Of a DNA stretch of 64,000 nt, positions 1 through 8,967 are shown piece after piece. The notes beneath the pieces were generated by a model. It was not told the DNA's origin and did not search any database. It was given only the letters and a program-made list of their open reading frames with translations. Positions within the stretch are counted from its first letter, which is position 1; each line of letters begins with the position of its first letter. A program made the translations under genes and the position numbers. This stretch comes from Cupriavidus sp. D384 (GTDB lineage: Bacteria > Pseudomonadota > Gammaproteobacteria > Burkholderiales > Burkholderiaceae): positions 44,982 to 108,981 of the forward strand of contig NZ_BBQI01000043.1 in the NCBI RefSeq assembly GCF_001652915.1, written 5' to 3'.

Positions 1-534
1 AGCGACTGGATGACGGTCCCATTGCTGCACTATGAGTACGCAGGAATGATCTGGCCGCGGGTCGGGCTTTCACACCCGACCATTGCTCCATATGGCGCCT
101 TCCCTGTTGGCGGAGCTTTGGGCAGCGAGGAAACCGTTCTCATTGGCGTGCAGAACGATGGCGAGTGGAAGCGTTTTGCGCAGGAAGTACTCAAACGACC
201 CGACTTGCTGGAGCGCCTAGAGTTCCAAACCAACCTCGCTCGCGTTGAACATAGAGTCGAGCTGGACCGCGAAATCGCCTCCACGCTCGCAACAAGGTCC
301 AAGCAGGACACCATCACGGCACTGACGGAAGCGCGAATTGCCTTCGCCTCCGTCAATGACGTGACGCAGCTGTCCAAGCACCCACAATTACGTCGAGCGA
401 CCGTGTCCACGCAGCGTGGCGACGCCAGCCTGGTTGCCCCTCCGGCCCACTTCCGCGGTGAAGAACGGACGCTTGGCGCTGTTCCAGGCCTAGGCCAACA
501 CAGCGGCGCAATCCGAAATGAGTTCGGCAAGTAG
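1..534 (+). CDS. Family III CoA-transferase (CaiB/BaiF), 3' part only
   Basis: The reading frame is open from the first base of the window, so the gene starts upstream and only about 177 C-terminal codons are visible. The segment 'HPTIAPYGAFPV' followed by 'VLIGVQNDGEWKRFAQEVLKRPDL' type sequence matches the C-terminal half of CaiB/BaiF enzymes, which move CoA between an acyl-CoA donor and a carboxylic acid in the cytoplasm. The same motif layout occurs in the complete CoA-transferase at 5541-6749. The N-terminal CoA-binding part and catalytic aspartate are outside the window. It is the first visible gene of a plus-strand operon (crotonase, reductase, Bug receptor). The substrate cannot be inferred. 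Confidence 0.82.
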   Translation, partial: SDWMTVPLLHYEYAGMIWPRVGLSHPTIAPYGAFPVGGALGSEETVLIGVQNDGEWKRFAQEVLKRPDLLERLEFQTNLARVEHRVELDREIASTLATRSKQDTITALTEARIAFASVNDVTQLSKHPQLRRATVSTQRGDASLVAPPAHFRGEERTLGAVPGLGQHSGAIRNEFGK

Positions 535-572
535 TTCGATTCGTCACACCACAATCTTTTGGAACTGCAGCT

Positions 573-1331
573 ATGACCGAGAAGATTCTCATTGAGAAGA
601 ACGGCGCCGTTACGACCATCATCATCAATCGCCCTGCGGTCAGAAATGCGCTCGACCGTGAAGCCACAACCGCTCTCGGCGAAGCCCTCCAAGCTTTTGA
701 GCGTGACGATAGCGCACGTGTCGCCGTGCTTTGGGGCGCCGGCGGATCGTTCTGCGCTGGAGCCGACCTCAAAGAACTTGCCAGCGGCGTTGAGTATGAC
801 GCGTGGGCGGGCGTCGACGGACCACTTTCAAAGCCTGCCCGCAAGCCTGTCATTGCCGCGATTGCAGGCCATGCGTGTGCAGGGGGCCTTGGACTTGCAC
901 TTTGGTGTGACATTCGGGTAGCGGAGGAGTCTGCATCCTTTGCCGTCCTGTCGCGCCGGTGGGGCGTACCAATGAGTGATGGCACGACAGTACGTCTCCC
1001 GCGCCTGATTGGAACGAGCCAAGCCTTGGACATGTTGTTGACGGCACGGATGGTTACCGCACGAGAAGCCATGCAGATGGGACTTGCCACGCGGGTTGTG
1101 CCCGACGGAAGTGCCAGAGACGCAGCCGAAAGCCTCGCTGCCACCATGGCGACCTTCCCTCAAATTGCAATGAATTCCGATCGCGAATCCGTCTATAAAC
1201 AGGAAGGCCATGGAATACACGACGCCTTGGCACTCGAAGCGGAACTCGCGGAGCAGGCAAAAAGAATCGAAGCAAAGGCGGGTGCCGCTCGATTCTCTGC
1301 CGGCAGCGGACGTCACGGAGCCGTAGCATGA
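573..1331 (+). CDS. Crotonase-fold protein lacking both hydratase glutamates
   Basis: This 252-residue protein has the enoyl-CoA hydratase/isomerase fold: the oxyanion and CoA-binding segment 'GSFCAGADLKEL' at residues 59-69 and the 'AGGLGLALWCDI' helix at 103-114. Canonical hydratases carry two glutamates 20 residues apart (rat Glu144 and Glu164). By motif alignment these positions are Gly107 and Ser127 here, so ordinary hydration of enoyl-CoA is unlikely. Other crotonase chemistry (isomerase, hydrolase, decarboxylase) or an unknown reaction is more plausible. The gene lies 38 bp after the CoA-transferase, and its stop overlaps the next start as ATGA, so the three are probably co-translated. 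Confidence 0.85.
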   Translation: MTEKILIEKNGAVTTIIINRPAVRNALDREATTALGEALQAFERDDSARVAVLWGAGGSFCAGADLKELASGVEYDAWAGVDGPLSKPARKPVIAAIAGHACAGGLGLALWCDIRVAEESASFAVLSRRWGVPMSDGTTVRLPRLIGTSQALDMLLTARMVTAREAMQMGLATRVVPDGSARDAAESLAATMATFPQIAMNSDRESVYKQEGHGIHDALALEAELAEQAKRIEAKAGAARFSAGSGRHGAVA

Positions 1332-2338
1332 AGGCCGTCGTCTGCCGCGAGTACGGGCTTGAGCACACACACGTTGCTGAAATCGTATCTCCTCCCATGC
1401 GGCCGGACGGCGTTCGAATCCGCGTTCATTCTTGTGGCGTGAGTTTTGCCAACCTTCTGGTACTCGAAGGCAAGCATCAGAATCGGTGGGAGCCACCATT
1501 CACCCCAGGTACCGAGGTCGCTGGGATCGTCTCAGAATGCGGTGAAGGGACCTCCCTATTCAAACCTGGTGACCGTGTCGTCGCCGGTGTCCGTATTGGC
1601 GGGTTCTCCGAGGAAGTGGTGGCGCCGGAAGCTACCGTCTTTGCACTCCCCGACGAGGTTGACTTCGACAAGGCTGTGCAATTTCCCACCATCTATGCCA
1701 CGGCCTATGGCGCATTGAAATGGCGGGCCAATTTGCAACCGGGCGAGACCCTACTGGTTCATGGAGCCGCTGGCGGAAGCGGGCTCGCCGCCGTTGAGAT
1801 CGGAAAAATGCTCGGCGCCCGCGTAATCGCGACCGCTGGCGACACTGCCAAGCTGGAGGCAGCCCGCCGCCACGGTGCGGATGTCGCAATCAACTATCGC
1901 GACGAGTCGTTTCGCGATGCAGTACTCCGGGATACGGGACAACGAGGGGCTGACGTAATTTTTGACCCAGTCGGCGGGCCAACGTTCGATGAGTCCCTCC
2001 GGTGCATAGCGCCCGATGGTCGCATCATTCCAATGGGATTTGCGGGAGGCACGATCCCCCAGATTCCCGCAAACATCGTACTCGTCAAGAACATCTCCGT
2101 GATTGGCATCTACTGGGGCTACTACATGGGTTGGGGAAAGCAGCCTCCACCACCACATATGGTGCAGCAAGTGCGAGACGGATTCAGGGAAATGCTGCAG
2201 TGGGCGGCTTCTGGACAGCTTTGCCCCGAAACCTATGCGACTTACCCACTCTCCGACTTTCAAACCGCGCTAGCCGCGCTCACCGAGCGCAAAGTGATAG
2301 GCCGGGTCGCTCTACATCCCAGCAAGACAGAACAGTGA
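1328..2338 (+). CDS. Zinc-free medium-chain reductase (quinone oxidoreductase type)
   Basis: The 336-residue protein belongs to the medium-chain dehydrogenase/reductase superfamily. It has an N-terminal GroES-like part ('GTEVAGIVSECGEG') and a nucleotide-binding 'VHGAAGGSGLAAVEIGK' Rossmann motif with the AAxxGxG form typical of NADPH-dependent quinone oxidoreductases and acryloyl-CoA reductases. The cysteine cluster of zinc-binding alcohol dehydrogenases is absent. Its likely role is NADPH-dependent reduction of a conjugated double bond in a CoA-linked or free intermediate. The start ATG overlaps the crotonase stop by four bases (ATGA). The substrate is not determined. Confidence 0.88.
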   Translation: MKAVVCREYGLEHTHVAEIVSPPMRPDGVRIRVHSCGVSFANLLVLEGKHQNRWEPPFTPGTEVAGIVSECGEGTSLFKPGDRVVAGVRIGGFSEEVVAPEATVFALPDEVDFDKAVQFPTIYATAYGALKWRANLQPGETLLVHGAAGGSGLAAVEIGKMLGARVIATAGDTAKLEAARRHGADVAINYRDESFRDAVLRDTGQRGADVIFDPVGGPTFDESLRCIAPDGRIIPMGFAGGTIPQIPANIVLVKNISVIGIYWGYYMGWGKQPPPPHMVQQVRDGFREMLQWAASGQLCPETYATYPLSDFQTALAALTERKVIGRVALHPSKTEQ

Positions 2339-2368
2339 CATATACAAGCATTCAAACAGGAGACAAGC

Positions 2369-3334
2369 ATGAAGCAGTATGTGACGATGGCAGCGCTGGT
2401 CGGCTTTTCACTGGTAGCCTCTACAGCGATCGCGCAAGGTCAATTTCCGGATAAGCCCATCAAGCTAGTAGTGCCATATCCCCCTGGATCGGGCACGGAC
2501 ACGGTTGCGCGGTATGCGGCAAAGCGAATGGAATCAGCGCTTGGAAAGCCAGTCGTTATCGAGAACAAGCCAGGCGGCAACGCGATCATCGCTGCCCAAA
2601 CTGTTGTCAACGCACCTCCAGACGGCTACACACTCCTCTGGGCTGCCAATGGGCCGGTCACAACAAACGTTGCCCTGTACGACAAGCTCCCCTACAACCC
2701 GCTTCGTGATTTTGAGCCAGTTGCCCGACTCGCATACTCGCCGATGGGATTGTACGTACCAGCCGGATCGCCATACAAAACAGCAGCCGATCTGTTTGGA
2801 GATGCCAAAAAACGACCCGGCAAGCTGAACTATGGAAGCGGCAGTGCTACATACAACATTGCGACAGAATGGCTCCTATCCCTCGTCGGCGCAAAGGCAA
2901 ACGCCATCTCATACAAGGGCAGCAGCCCAGTTCTGACCGACCTGGCAGGAAAACAGGTGGATTTTGCAATTGCAGAATACAGCGCCGCGTTGCCACTTAT
3001 CAAAGCTGGAAAGCTTCGGATACTGGCGCTGACCTCCGAAAAACGCATGGGTACTGACCCCGAAGTTCCGACCCTACAGGAGTTGGGCTACAAGGACTTC
3101 TTCCAAGTCGCGTGGTGGGGAGTCTTCGCTCCCAAGGGGACCCCAAAGGCCGTCATCGCGAAGTTAGAGGGTACGCTTCTGTCCGCTTTCAAAGACTCCG
3201 AAACCACCCAATACCTGGAACAGAACAATTTCAGCGCGTTCACGGCAAACGCTGACGAGCTTCGCTCATTCCAGAAGACAGAAATCGAAAGGGAAACTAA
3301 GCTGGTAGATCGCTTCGGCATCCCGAAGCTCTAA
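2369..3334 (+). CDS. Bug-type periplasmic solute receptor (TctC family) 1
   Basis: This 321-residue secreted binding protein has a signal peptide at about residues 1-22 (hydrophobic 'ALVGFSLVASTAIAQG'). The Bug-family landmarks follow: 'PDKPIKLVVPYPPGSGTDTVAR', 'VIENKPGGN', 'PPDGYTLLWA' and 'LNYGSGSA'. Bug proteins bind small carboxylates such as organic acids or aromatic acids in the periplasm and feed tripartite tricarboxylate transporters. No TctA/TctB membrane partner is in the window. The start follows GGAGACA at 2359-2365. It is 30 bp behind the reductase and so probably the last gene of that operon; the ligand is unknown. Confidence 0.93.
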   Translation: MKQYVTMAALVGFSLVASTAIAQGQFPDKPIKLVVPYPPGSGTDTVARYAAKRMESALGKPVVIENKPGGNAIIAAQTVVNAPPDGYTLLWAANGPVTTNVALYDKLPYNPLRDFEPVARLAYSPMGLYVPAGSPYKTAADLFGDAKKRPGKLNYGSGSATYNIATEWLLSLVGAKANAISYKGSSPVLTDLAGKQVDFAIAEYSAALPLIKAGKLRILALTSEKRMGTDPEVPTLQELGYKDFFQVAWWGVFAPKGTPKAVIAKLEGTLLSAFKDSETTQYLEQNNFSAFTANADELRSFQKTEIERETKLVDRFGIPKL

Positions 3335-3448
3335 CCTGGGTGCCCTGGGGCCGAAATCTGATATCGTTGCATGCCTCACGGACGTAGCCACGGCCATATT
3401 CCCGTCGCGGCCACGTTTCTACTAGGGTAAATCGAACATCTACGAGAT

Positions 3449-4081
3449 ATGGGGCGCAAGCGTCAAATCGGAACACCAGAGGGCGATGAAAAACAGTTGG
3501 CGATCCTCGATGCAGCAGCATCGGTGTTCATGAAACTGGGCTTTTCCGCCACCTCGCTGGACGACATTAGTGACAGCTACGGGGCCACGAAGGGCATCAT
3601 CTACTATCACTTTCGTAGCAAGACCATCCTCTTCTTTGCTGTGCAGCGCCGGGCCATGGAACTTACCCGCGCTGCGATTGAGCCCGCGGCCAACTCAGAT
3701 GCGCCTGCACGAGAGCGACTGGAAGCAATGGCTATCGCTCACTCGCTCCTAATGATGGAGCATCTCGACTATCTCCGCGTTGCCGCACAAGGCCTGGAAC
3801 TGCACCTTGGTGGCCGCACGACCGAAGAAGAGCGAGCCGAAATGAAGCGGATCACGACTCTTCGCGACAGTAACGAACGACTATATCTCCAAGTGTTGGA
3901 GCAAGGCGTCGCCAATGGCGAGTTTAGGGCGATGGACGTCAGAATTGTTGTCAAGGCAATGCTTGGCGCCTTGAACTGGACGTCTCGGTGGTATCAGCCC
4001 CGTAAGTCCGAAACTCGCAAGGACCGCGAAGTCATGGCCGCAGAGATTGCACGCTACGCCGTCAACGGCCTTAAGCAGTAG
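3449..4081 (+). CDS. TetR/AcrR-family transcriptional regulator
   Basis: This 210-residue protein has a TetR N-terminal helix-turn-helix at about residues 14-60 ('AILDAAASVFMKLGFSATSLDDISDSYGATKGIIYYHF' region). The ligand-binding C-terminal half is divergent. TetR proteins are usually repressors released by a pathway metabolite. It stands 114 bp after the Bug gene on the same strand and just before the second plus-strand cluster, so it may control either one. I found no clear palindrome in the 114 bp upstream. No ribosome binding site of good quality precedes the chosen ATG. Confidence 0.9.
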   Translation: MGRKRQIGTPEGDEKQLAILDAAASVFMKLGFSATSLDDISDSYGATKGIIYYHFRSKTILFFAVQRRAMELTRAAIEPAANSDAPARERLEAMAIAHSLLMMEHLDYLRVAAQGLELHLGGRTTEEERAEMKRITTLRDSNERLYLQVLEQGVANGEFRAMDVRIVVKAMLGALNWTSRWYQPRKSETRKDREVMAAEIARYAVNGLKQ

Positions 4082-4671
4082 AGACTGATCCTCCTGCAGC
4101 GCGGCTCCCTCTAGCACTCCTAGGTCGCCGAGGCGCGCGCTCCACCCTCCTCCCCTCGGGCTCTGACGGCACGCCCTGTGCCGGTCAAATTCTAGATACG
4201 ACGCAATCTCTCAGCTGCGCGATTACGTTTATCTAGGCTACGGGCCCAAACCAACCTGCTCCCGGCTCTGCCGCCGGCAATTCCAACCACCCGTCCGGTG
4301 GAAAGTCTTCCATTGCGCCTCGATTTGACCGCCGAATCGAAGCTCAACGGCAACCGATTGTTGAACGGAATTTGACGGGCTGTAGAGCCCTCGCGGCGTT
4401 GGCAATAGCTTCTCCACCTTTCACAATAGGTTCATCGAGAAGGACGTCGCTGAGCTACGTCGACCGCCAGTTGCCACCTAGCAATGCAACCGCTGCGCTC
4501 CACAAGACCGAATATCTCGACTGCTTAGCGATATTGCAATCCTACGAGCCTATTCCGCGCTCCACGGCCGATGATGTCCCAAAAAAAAGCATCCTTGCAA
4601 CCGTGGGTATAGGGACGTCGCGGCCGGAGACACGCAATACCCCCTCACGACGTCAGTCATATCAAGATCCT
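4082..4671. other. 590-bp stretch without a recognised gene
   Basis: This gap separates the TetR gene from the crotonase that begins at 4672. An open frame runs in phase with that crotonase from 4372, but the extra 100 residues are low-complexity and unlike any crotonase N-terminus, so I treat them as untranslated leader. I see no RNA gene, terminator or repeat here. The promoter for the 4672-11402 genes is presumably inside it. Confidence 0.5.
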
Positions 4672-5496
4672 ATGTCCATTCAGGAAACCCAACCACTTCT
4701 CTCCAGGCGCGAAGGCCAAATCCTGGTCCTAACAAATAACAACCCGACGGCCCGCAATGCCCTGACGCCGGCGTTCTTTGCAGCACTACCAGAGGCCCTC
4801 GCGGACGCCGAGGCTAAGGTTGATATCGCTGCCATTGTCCTGACCGGAGCCGGTGGAAACTTCTGCTCGGGTGGTGATCTCAATCAACTCGCAACACGCC
4901 AGAAGATGCTGACCGGCGAGCGTCGTTCGGCTATGGAGAGGTTGCACATCCTCATCCGTTCCGTTCGAAATTGCAGCAAACCTGTAGTGGCTGCAGTCGA
5001 TGGTGCCGCAGCGGGTGCGGGCCTTTCACTCGCCCTTGCCTGCGACATGCTTGTAGCTACGCGGAATTCGTCGTTCACGATGGCTTACGTCAAAGTCGGC
5101 CTGACTCCAGACGGCGGGGCCACTTCCCTCCTGGCCGAACTTGTAACGCGCCAGATTCTGACCGAGTTGTGCTTATCCGGAGGCAGCATTACCGGTGAAC
5201 GCCTACACGAGCTGGGCGCGGTAAATCGCCTGGCAGAAGCAGAGAGTGCCCTGCCCGAAGCAATCGCCTTGGCTGAGCGCATTGCAGCAGGACCGCAACG
5301 TGCCATGGCGCGCATCAAGAAGCTATGCCGAACTGCACATGAGCACTCGTTCTCCCAGCAGCTCGAGCAAGAGGCGGAGTACATGGTGGAGTCTTTGGGG
5401 GATCGAGAAGCCGCCGAAGGGATTGCAGCATTTCTCGGAAAACGACGCCCGGATTTCTCCAGCTTACGCAGTCAAACGCAGCAAATCGAGGGCTGA
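4672..5496 (+). CDS. Crotonase-family protein, PaaG-like isomerase type
   Basis: This 274-residue crotonase-fold protein has 'GNFCSGGDLNQL' at 62-73 and 'AAAGAGLSLALACD' at 112-125. The two hydratase glutamate positions are Ser119 and Tyr139. It carries the 'GLTPDGGAT' segment with Asp147, a pattern seen in PaaG-type isomerases, where an aspartate is the catalytic acid/base. Isomerisation of a double bond or epoxide CoA ester is therefore more likely than hydration. The start was set at the ATG where family similarity begins. It heads a plus-strand run with CoA-transferase, flavoprotein, Bug receptor, acyl-CoA dehydrogenase and thiolase. Confidence 0.86.
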   Translation: MSIQETQPLLSRREGQILVLTNNNPTARNALTPAFFAALPEALADAEAKVDIAAIVLTGAGGNFCSGGDLNQLATRQKMLTGERRSAMERLHILIRSVRNCSKPVVAAVDGAAAGAGLSLALACDMLVATRNSSFTMAYVKVGLTPDGGATSLLAELVTRQILTELCLSGGSITGERLHELGAVNRLAEAESALPEAIALAERIAAGPQRAMARIKKLCRTAHEHSFSQQLEQEAEYMVESLGDREAAEGIAAFLGKRRPDFSSLRSQTQQIEG

Positions 5497-5540
5497 CCAC
5501 GAGCGCAATCCTGAAATAACCCCAAATCGGAACAATCAGT

Positions 5541-6749
5541 ATGCAACACGACAGCTCGAACCTTCCCCTGGCCGGCGTCCGCGTTTTGGATTTCTCGCGC
5601 ATTCTGGCAGGCCCAACTTGTGCCATGGTCCTAGGCGACCTCGGCGCCGAGGTTATTAAGATTGAACACCCCGTCCGCGGTGATGACACGCGAGATTGGG
5701 GGTTGGCTGTTGGTACAACGCAAACTGCATACTTCAACAGCGTCAACCGCAACAAGCAGTCGGTGACCTTGGATCTGCAATCCGCCGAGGGACAGCGGCT
5801 TGCACGTGAGCTCGTCAAGCAATCCGACGTAGTCATCCAAAATTTCAAGTTTGGTGGGGCCGAAAAACTTGGCCTTGGCTACGAGCAGCTCTCCGATGCA
5901 CAACCCGACCTGATTTATTGCTCGATTTCAGGATACGACCGCAACGGCCCTGAGGCAGCTCGACCAGGCTACGATCTCGTGGTTCAAGGGGAAGCCGGCT
6001 TGATGGCCTTGAACGGCGAAGAGAATCAGCCTCCGCTCAAGTTCGGAGTAGCTGCGGTTGACCTTTTCACCGGCATGTTCGCCGCCCAGGCGGTTCTCGC
6101 CGCGCTTGTAGAACGAAACCGTACCGGCACGGGGCGTCACGTCGAAATGGCACTATTTGACTGTGGGTTGACGCTTACCGCGTACTACGGTTTGGAGGCG
6201 CTCGTCAGCGGAACGGATCCCGCGAGGTGCGGCAATGCACATCCATCAATCGTCCCCTATGGTGTATTTGACGCCGAAGACGGACCACTGGTGATTACGG
6301 TCGGCAATAACAGCCAGTTTACGCGGTTCTGCCGGGAAGTCATCGAACGCCCCGATCTCACAGAAGATGATCGGTTTGCCACGAACCTCAAAAGGTCTGC
6401 GAACCGAGCTCAACTTCTTCCTGAGATTCGGAAGGCGCTTGCTACGCGAAAGCGCAACGACCTACTAGAACGACTGAATCGAGCCAGCATTCCATGCGGA
6501 GAGGTAGCGACTCTCCTCGGTGCTCTCACGTCTGCGCGAGCCCAGACCTCCGGACTTGTAACCACGCAGGATCACCCCGAAGCAGGCACTACGCCAGTTC
6601 TCTGCGCACCCTACAGATTTGATGGGGCGCGCATGCCAATTCGACGCTCTCCCCCTCCATTGGGCAATGCCACTTCAGAAACTCTCAAGTCGCTCCTTGG
6701 AATCCCAGACAGCCAACTCGCTGATCTTCGCGTAGCCGGTGTGATCTAG
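5541..6749 (+). CDS. Family III CoA-transferase (CaiB/BaiF)
   Basis: This complete 402-residue CoA-transferase has the N-terminal 'LAGVRVLDFSRILAGPTCAM' and 'LGAEVIKIEHP' segments typical of CaiB/BaiF proteins. 'YDRNGPEAARPGYDLVVQ' follows near the middle, where the nucleophilic aspartate of the family lies, and then 'HPSIVPYGVF'. These homodimeric interlocked enzymes move CoA from succinyl-CoA or another donor to a carboxylate in the cytoplasm, and so would activate an acid brought in by the Bug systems. The gene is 44 bp downstream of the PaaG-like gene and similar in its C-terminal half to the truncated gene at 1-534, suggesting two related activation steps. Confidence 0.92.
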   Translation: MQHDSSNLPLAGVRVLDFSRILAGPTCAMVLGDLGAEVIKIEHPVRGDDTRDWGLAVGTTQTAYFNSVNRNKQSVTLDLQSAEGQRLARELVKQSDVVIQNFKFGGAEKLGLGYEQLSDAQPDLIYCSISGYDRNGPEAARPGYDLVVQGEAGLMALNGEENQPPLKFGVAAVDLFTGMFAAQAVLAALVERNRTGTGRHVEMALFDCGLTLTAYYGLEALVSGTDPARCGNAHPSIVPYGVFDAEDGPLVITVGNNSQFTRFCREVIERPDLTEDDRFATNLKRSANRAQLLPEIRKALATRKRNDLLERLNRASIPCGEVATLLGALTSARAQTSGLVTTQDHPEAGTTPVLCAPYRFDGARMPIRRSPPPLGNATSETLKSLLGIPDSQLADLRVAGVI

Positions 6750-6781
6750 CCCGTGGAAGATTCCACCAAATCTGAACGTGA

Positions 6782-7786
6782 ATGACAACAATGATGACCA
6801 GACCCTTTTCGACTGCCGTTACTGAGCTGTTTGGTACGCACCTGCCAATTGTTGCCGGTGGCCTTATGTGGCTAGCAAACGCCGACTACGTCGCCGCCGC
6901 TTCGCGCGCAGGGATTCTCGGCTTCATTACTGCTGCGAGTCTTCCCGACGTCGACGCACTAAGGAATGAAATCCGACGCTGCCGGGACTTATGCGATGGC
7001 GGCCCGTTTGGTGTCAACGTCTCAATGCTCCCGAAGCTCGTCACGGGCGAAAAGACGCAAGAAGTCTTCGAAGCAATCATCGACGAAGGCGTAAAGGTAG
7101 TCGAGACTTCTGGCCGTAGCCCAGAGGCATTTCTTCCGATGCTCAAAGATGCGCACGTAAAGGTTTTGCACAAGGTGGCATCTGTGCGGCATGCGGTGAA
7201 GGCAGCCGATGCTGGCGTCGACGCCGTATCAATTGTCGGAGCCGAATGTGGCGGTCATCCCGGGCTCGATATGGTTGGGTCCTACGTCAACGCCGCGTGG
7301 GCAGCGAAGCAACTAAAAATTCCCTACCTCATCGGCGGCGGCGTTGGTCATGGCTCTCAGATCGTGGCCGCCTTAGCCATGGGAGCGGCCGGCGTCGTAA
7401 TAGGTACGCGCTTCTTGGTTGCCGACGAAATCTGGGCTCACGCGAACTACAAGGAACGCCTCATTGAAGCCCAACCTACAGATACTGACCTCTGTATGCA
7501 GTCTGTGCGCAACACTGTCCGCTCCCTTCGAAACGAGACGACTGCGACAGTCAAGGCGATGGAGTCCGAGAATCCCAACATCACCATCCAGGAGCTAATG
7601 CCTTATGTCGCCGGAAAAGTAGGACGCAACGCCTATGTAACCGGTGACTGGCAACAGGGAATTCTGTCCGCTGGCCACGCGCTCGCCTTCGTTGAGCAGC
7701 GAGAGCCACTGAAGGGAATCGTCTCCCAGCTTACCAGTGAAATGTCGGCGGCAATCAACCGGGTTGCAGCCACTGTTCCCTACTGA
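6782..7786 (+). CDS. Nitronate monooxygenase / 2-nitropropane dioxygenase family flavoprotein
   Basis: This 334-residue FMN TIM-barrel protein has 'PIVAGGLMWLANADYVAA' near the N-terminus, the catalytic-histidine loop 'GAECGGHPG' at 153-161 (His159) and the phosphate-binding 'GGGVGHGSQIVAALAMGA' and 'GVVIGTRFLV' segments. Family members oxidise alkyl nitronates, and relatives include FabK-type enoyl reductases. In an acyl-CoA cluster the role could be detoxification of a nitronate or redox chemistry on an unsaturated intermediate. Three ATG codons (6782, 6791, 6794) lie within 13 bases, so the precise start is uncertain. It is 32 bp after the CoA-transferase. Confidence 0.88.
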   Translation: MTTMMTRPFSTAVTELFGTHLPIVAGGLMWLANADYVAAASRAGILGFITAASLPDVDALRNEIRRCRDLCDGGPFGVNVSMLPKLVTGEKTQEVFEAIIDEGVKVVETSGRSPEAFLPMLKDAHVKVLHKVASVRHAVKAADAGVDAVSIVGAECGGHPGLDMVGSYVNAAWAAKQLKIPYLIGGGVGHGSQIVAALAMGAAGVVIGTRFLVADEIWAHANYKERLIEAQPTDTDLCMQSVRNTVRSLRNETTATVKAMESENPNITIQELMPYVAGKVGRNAYVTGDWQQGILSAGHALAFVEQREPLKGIVSQLTSEMSAAINRVAATVPY

Positions 7787-7911
7787 TACCCAACAACTAG
7801 TAGTCCGCGATCACAGAGGAAGGCTACCCGTCGCTGCCGGGTCGAGAAGAATTCTCTGCTTGACCTTTCCTCTTAGAAAAATATCAATATTTCCAATAAA
7901 TGGAGACAATT

Positions 7912-8880
7912 ATGAAAAAAAGAAACTTCCTCGTCGCAATCGCACTTTGTTGTTTCGCCACCGTTGGTCGTGCTGATGACCTTTCCGCTCGCCCGATCAA
8001 CATCATCGTCGGATACGCAGCCGGGGGGTCTTCCGATACCGTGGCACGCATTCTGGGAAAAGCTCTCGCGGACCGACTCGGTCGTCCTGTCGTGGTGACC
8101 AATAAGCCGGGAGCATCAGGCACCACCGCCGCTGCTGAAGTCGGCAGAGCGAAGCCTGACAGCAACACCTTCCTGCTGTTCACAACTCCCATGCTTCTTG
8201 CCAAGCACGTCTACAAGGACGTGCGCCTGGACGTGACAACCGAGCTGACGCCCATATCCACGGTCTACGACTTGCCGAACGTAATAGCCGTCAGCACCAC
8301 CCACTCACCCGGCGTTCGAACACTTCCCGACCTAATTAAGAAGGCGGGAACGCGACCCGGTGGCCTGAACTTCGGCAGCGGCGGAACCGGAAGCATCGGG
8401 CAGCTTGCAATCGAAGATCTTAAGTCTCACATGAAGTTCAATGCGCAACACGTTGGCTACAAGGGTGGCGCTCCAGCCGTCATGGATTTGCTTGGCGGCC
8501 AAATCGATATGGTAAACGCAGACATGGTCGCTGTACTCCCTCATATCCGCAGCGGAAAACTCCACGCAGTAGCCGTAGGAACGGCGCAGCGGGTGAGCAT
8601 CCTTCCGAATACGCCGACTATCGCAGAACAAGGCGTTCCCGGCTTCACTAGCGTGGCTTGGGGGGCTTTGCTGGGTCCAAAGGAAATCTCTCCCCAAGTC
8701 GTCGCTCACCTCGATAAAGAGGTCCGTGAAATTCTCAAGAGCGACGCGATCAAAGCACAGATGCTCAATGTCGGAGCGATTGTCGCCTATGCGGGGCCGT
8801 CCGAAACGGCGCGCCGCCTCCGCGAGGACGACCAACGTTGGGGAAAGGTCGCCCGCAATGCAGGCGTCTCAGCAGACTGA
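7912..8880 (+). CDS. Bug-type periplasmic solute receptor (TctC family) 2
   Basis: The 322-residue precursor has a basic N-terminus and hydrophobic core 'FLVAIALCCFATVG' ending near Ala-Asp at about residue 22. 'INIIVGYAAGGSSDTVARI', 'VVTNKPGASG', 'GLNFGSGGTGS' and 'GYKGGAPAVMDLLGGQ' match the Bug family. The start at 7912 is preferred over the in-frame ATG at 7900, because GGAGACA (7902-7908) is then a well-placed ribosome binding site. A periplasmic receptor inside an acyl-CoA operon suggests capture of the acid that the neighbouring CoA-transferase activates. No transporter membrane subunits are adjacent. Confidence 0.93.
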   Translation: MKKRNFLVAIALCCFATVGRADDLSARPINIIVGYAAGGSSDTVARILGKALADRLGRPVVVTNKPGASGTTAAAEVGRAKPDSNTFLLFTTPMLLAKHVYKDVRLDVTTELTPISTVYDLPNVIAVSTTHSPGVRTLPDLIKKAGTRPGGLNFGSGGTGSIGQLAIEDLKSHMKFNAQHVGYKGGAPAVMDLLGGQIDMVNADMVAVLPHIRSGKLHAVAVGTAQRVSILPNTPTIAEQGVPGFTSVAWGALLGPKEISPQVVAHLDKEVREILKSDAIKAQMLNVGAIVAYAGPSETARRLREDDQRWGKVARNAGVSAD

Positions 8881-8967
8881 TTCGACTTGTCTTCCACGCC
8901 GGTGACACACACCCAGGGTTCTTTCAACCGGCGATGCAGCCTTCAGCCAACACTAATTGAGATCGTT

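Noticed and set aside
4372..4671. In-frame 100-codon N-terminal extension of the PaaG-like crotonase
   Set aside because: It is not crotonase-like, is rich in Ser/Arg and unordered sequence, and the normal family length is reached from 4672.
8887..8967. TTG-initiated extension of the acyl-CoA dehydrogenase
   Set aside because: No ribosome binding site, and the family N-terminus begins at the ATG at 8968.
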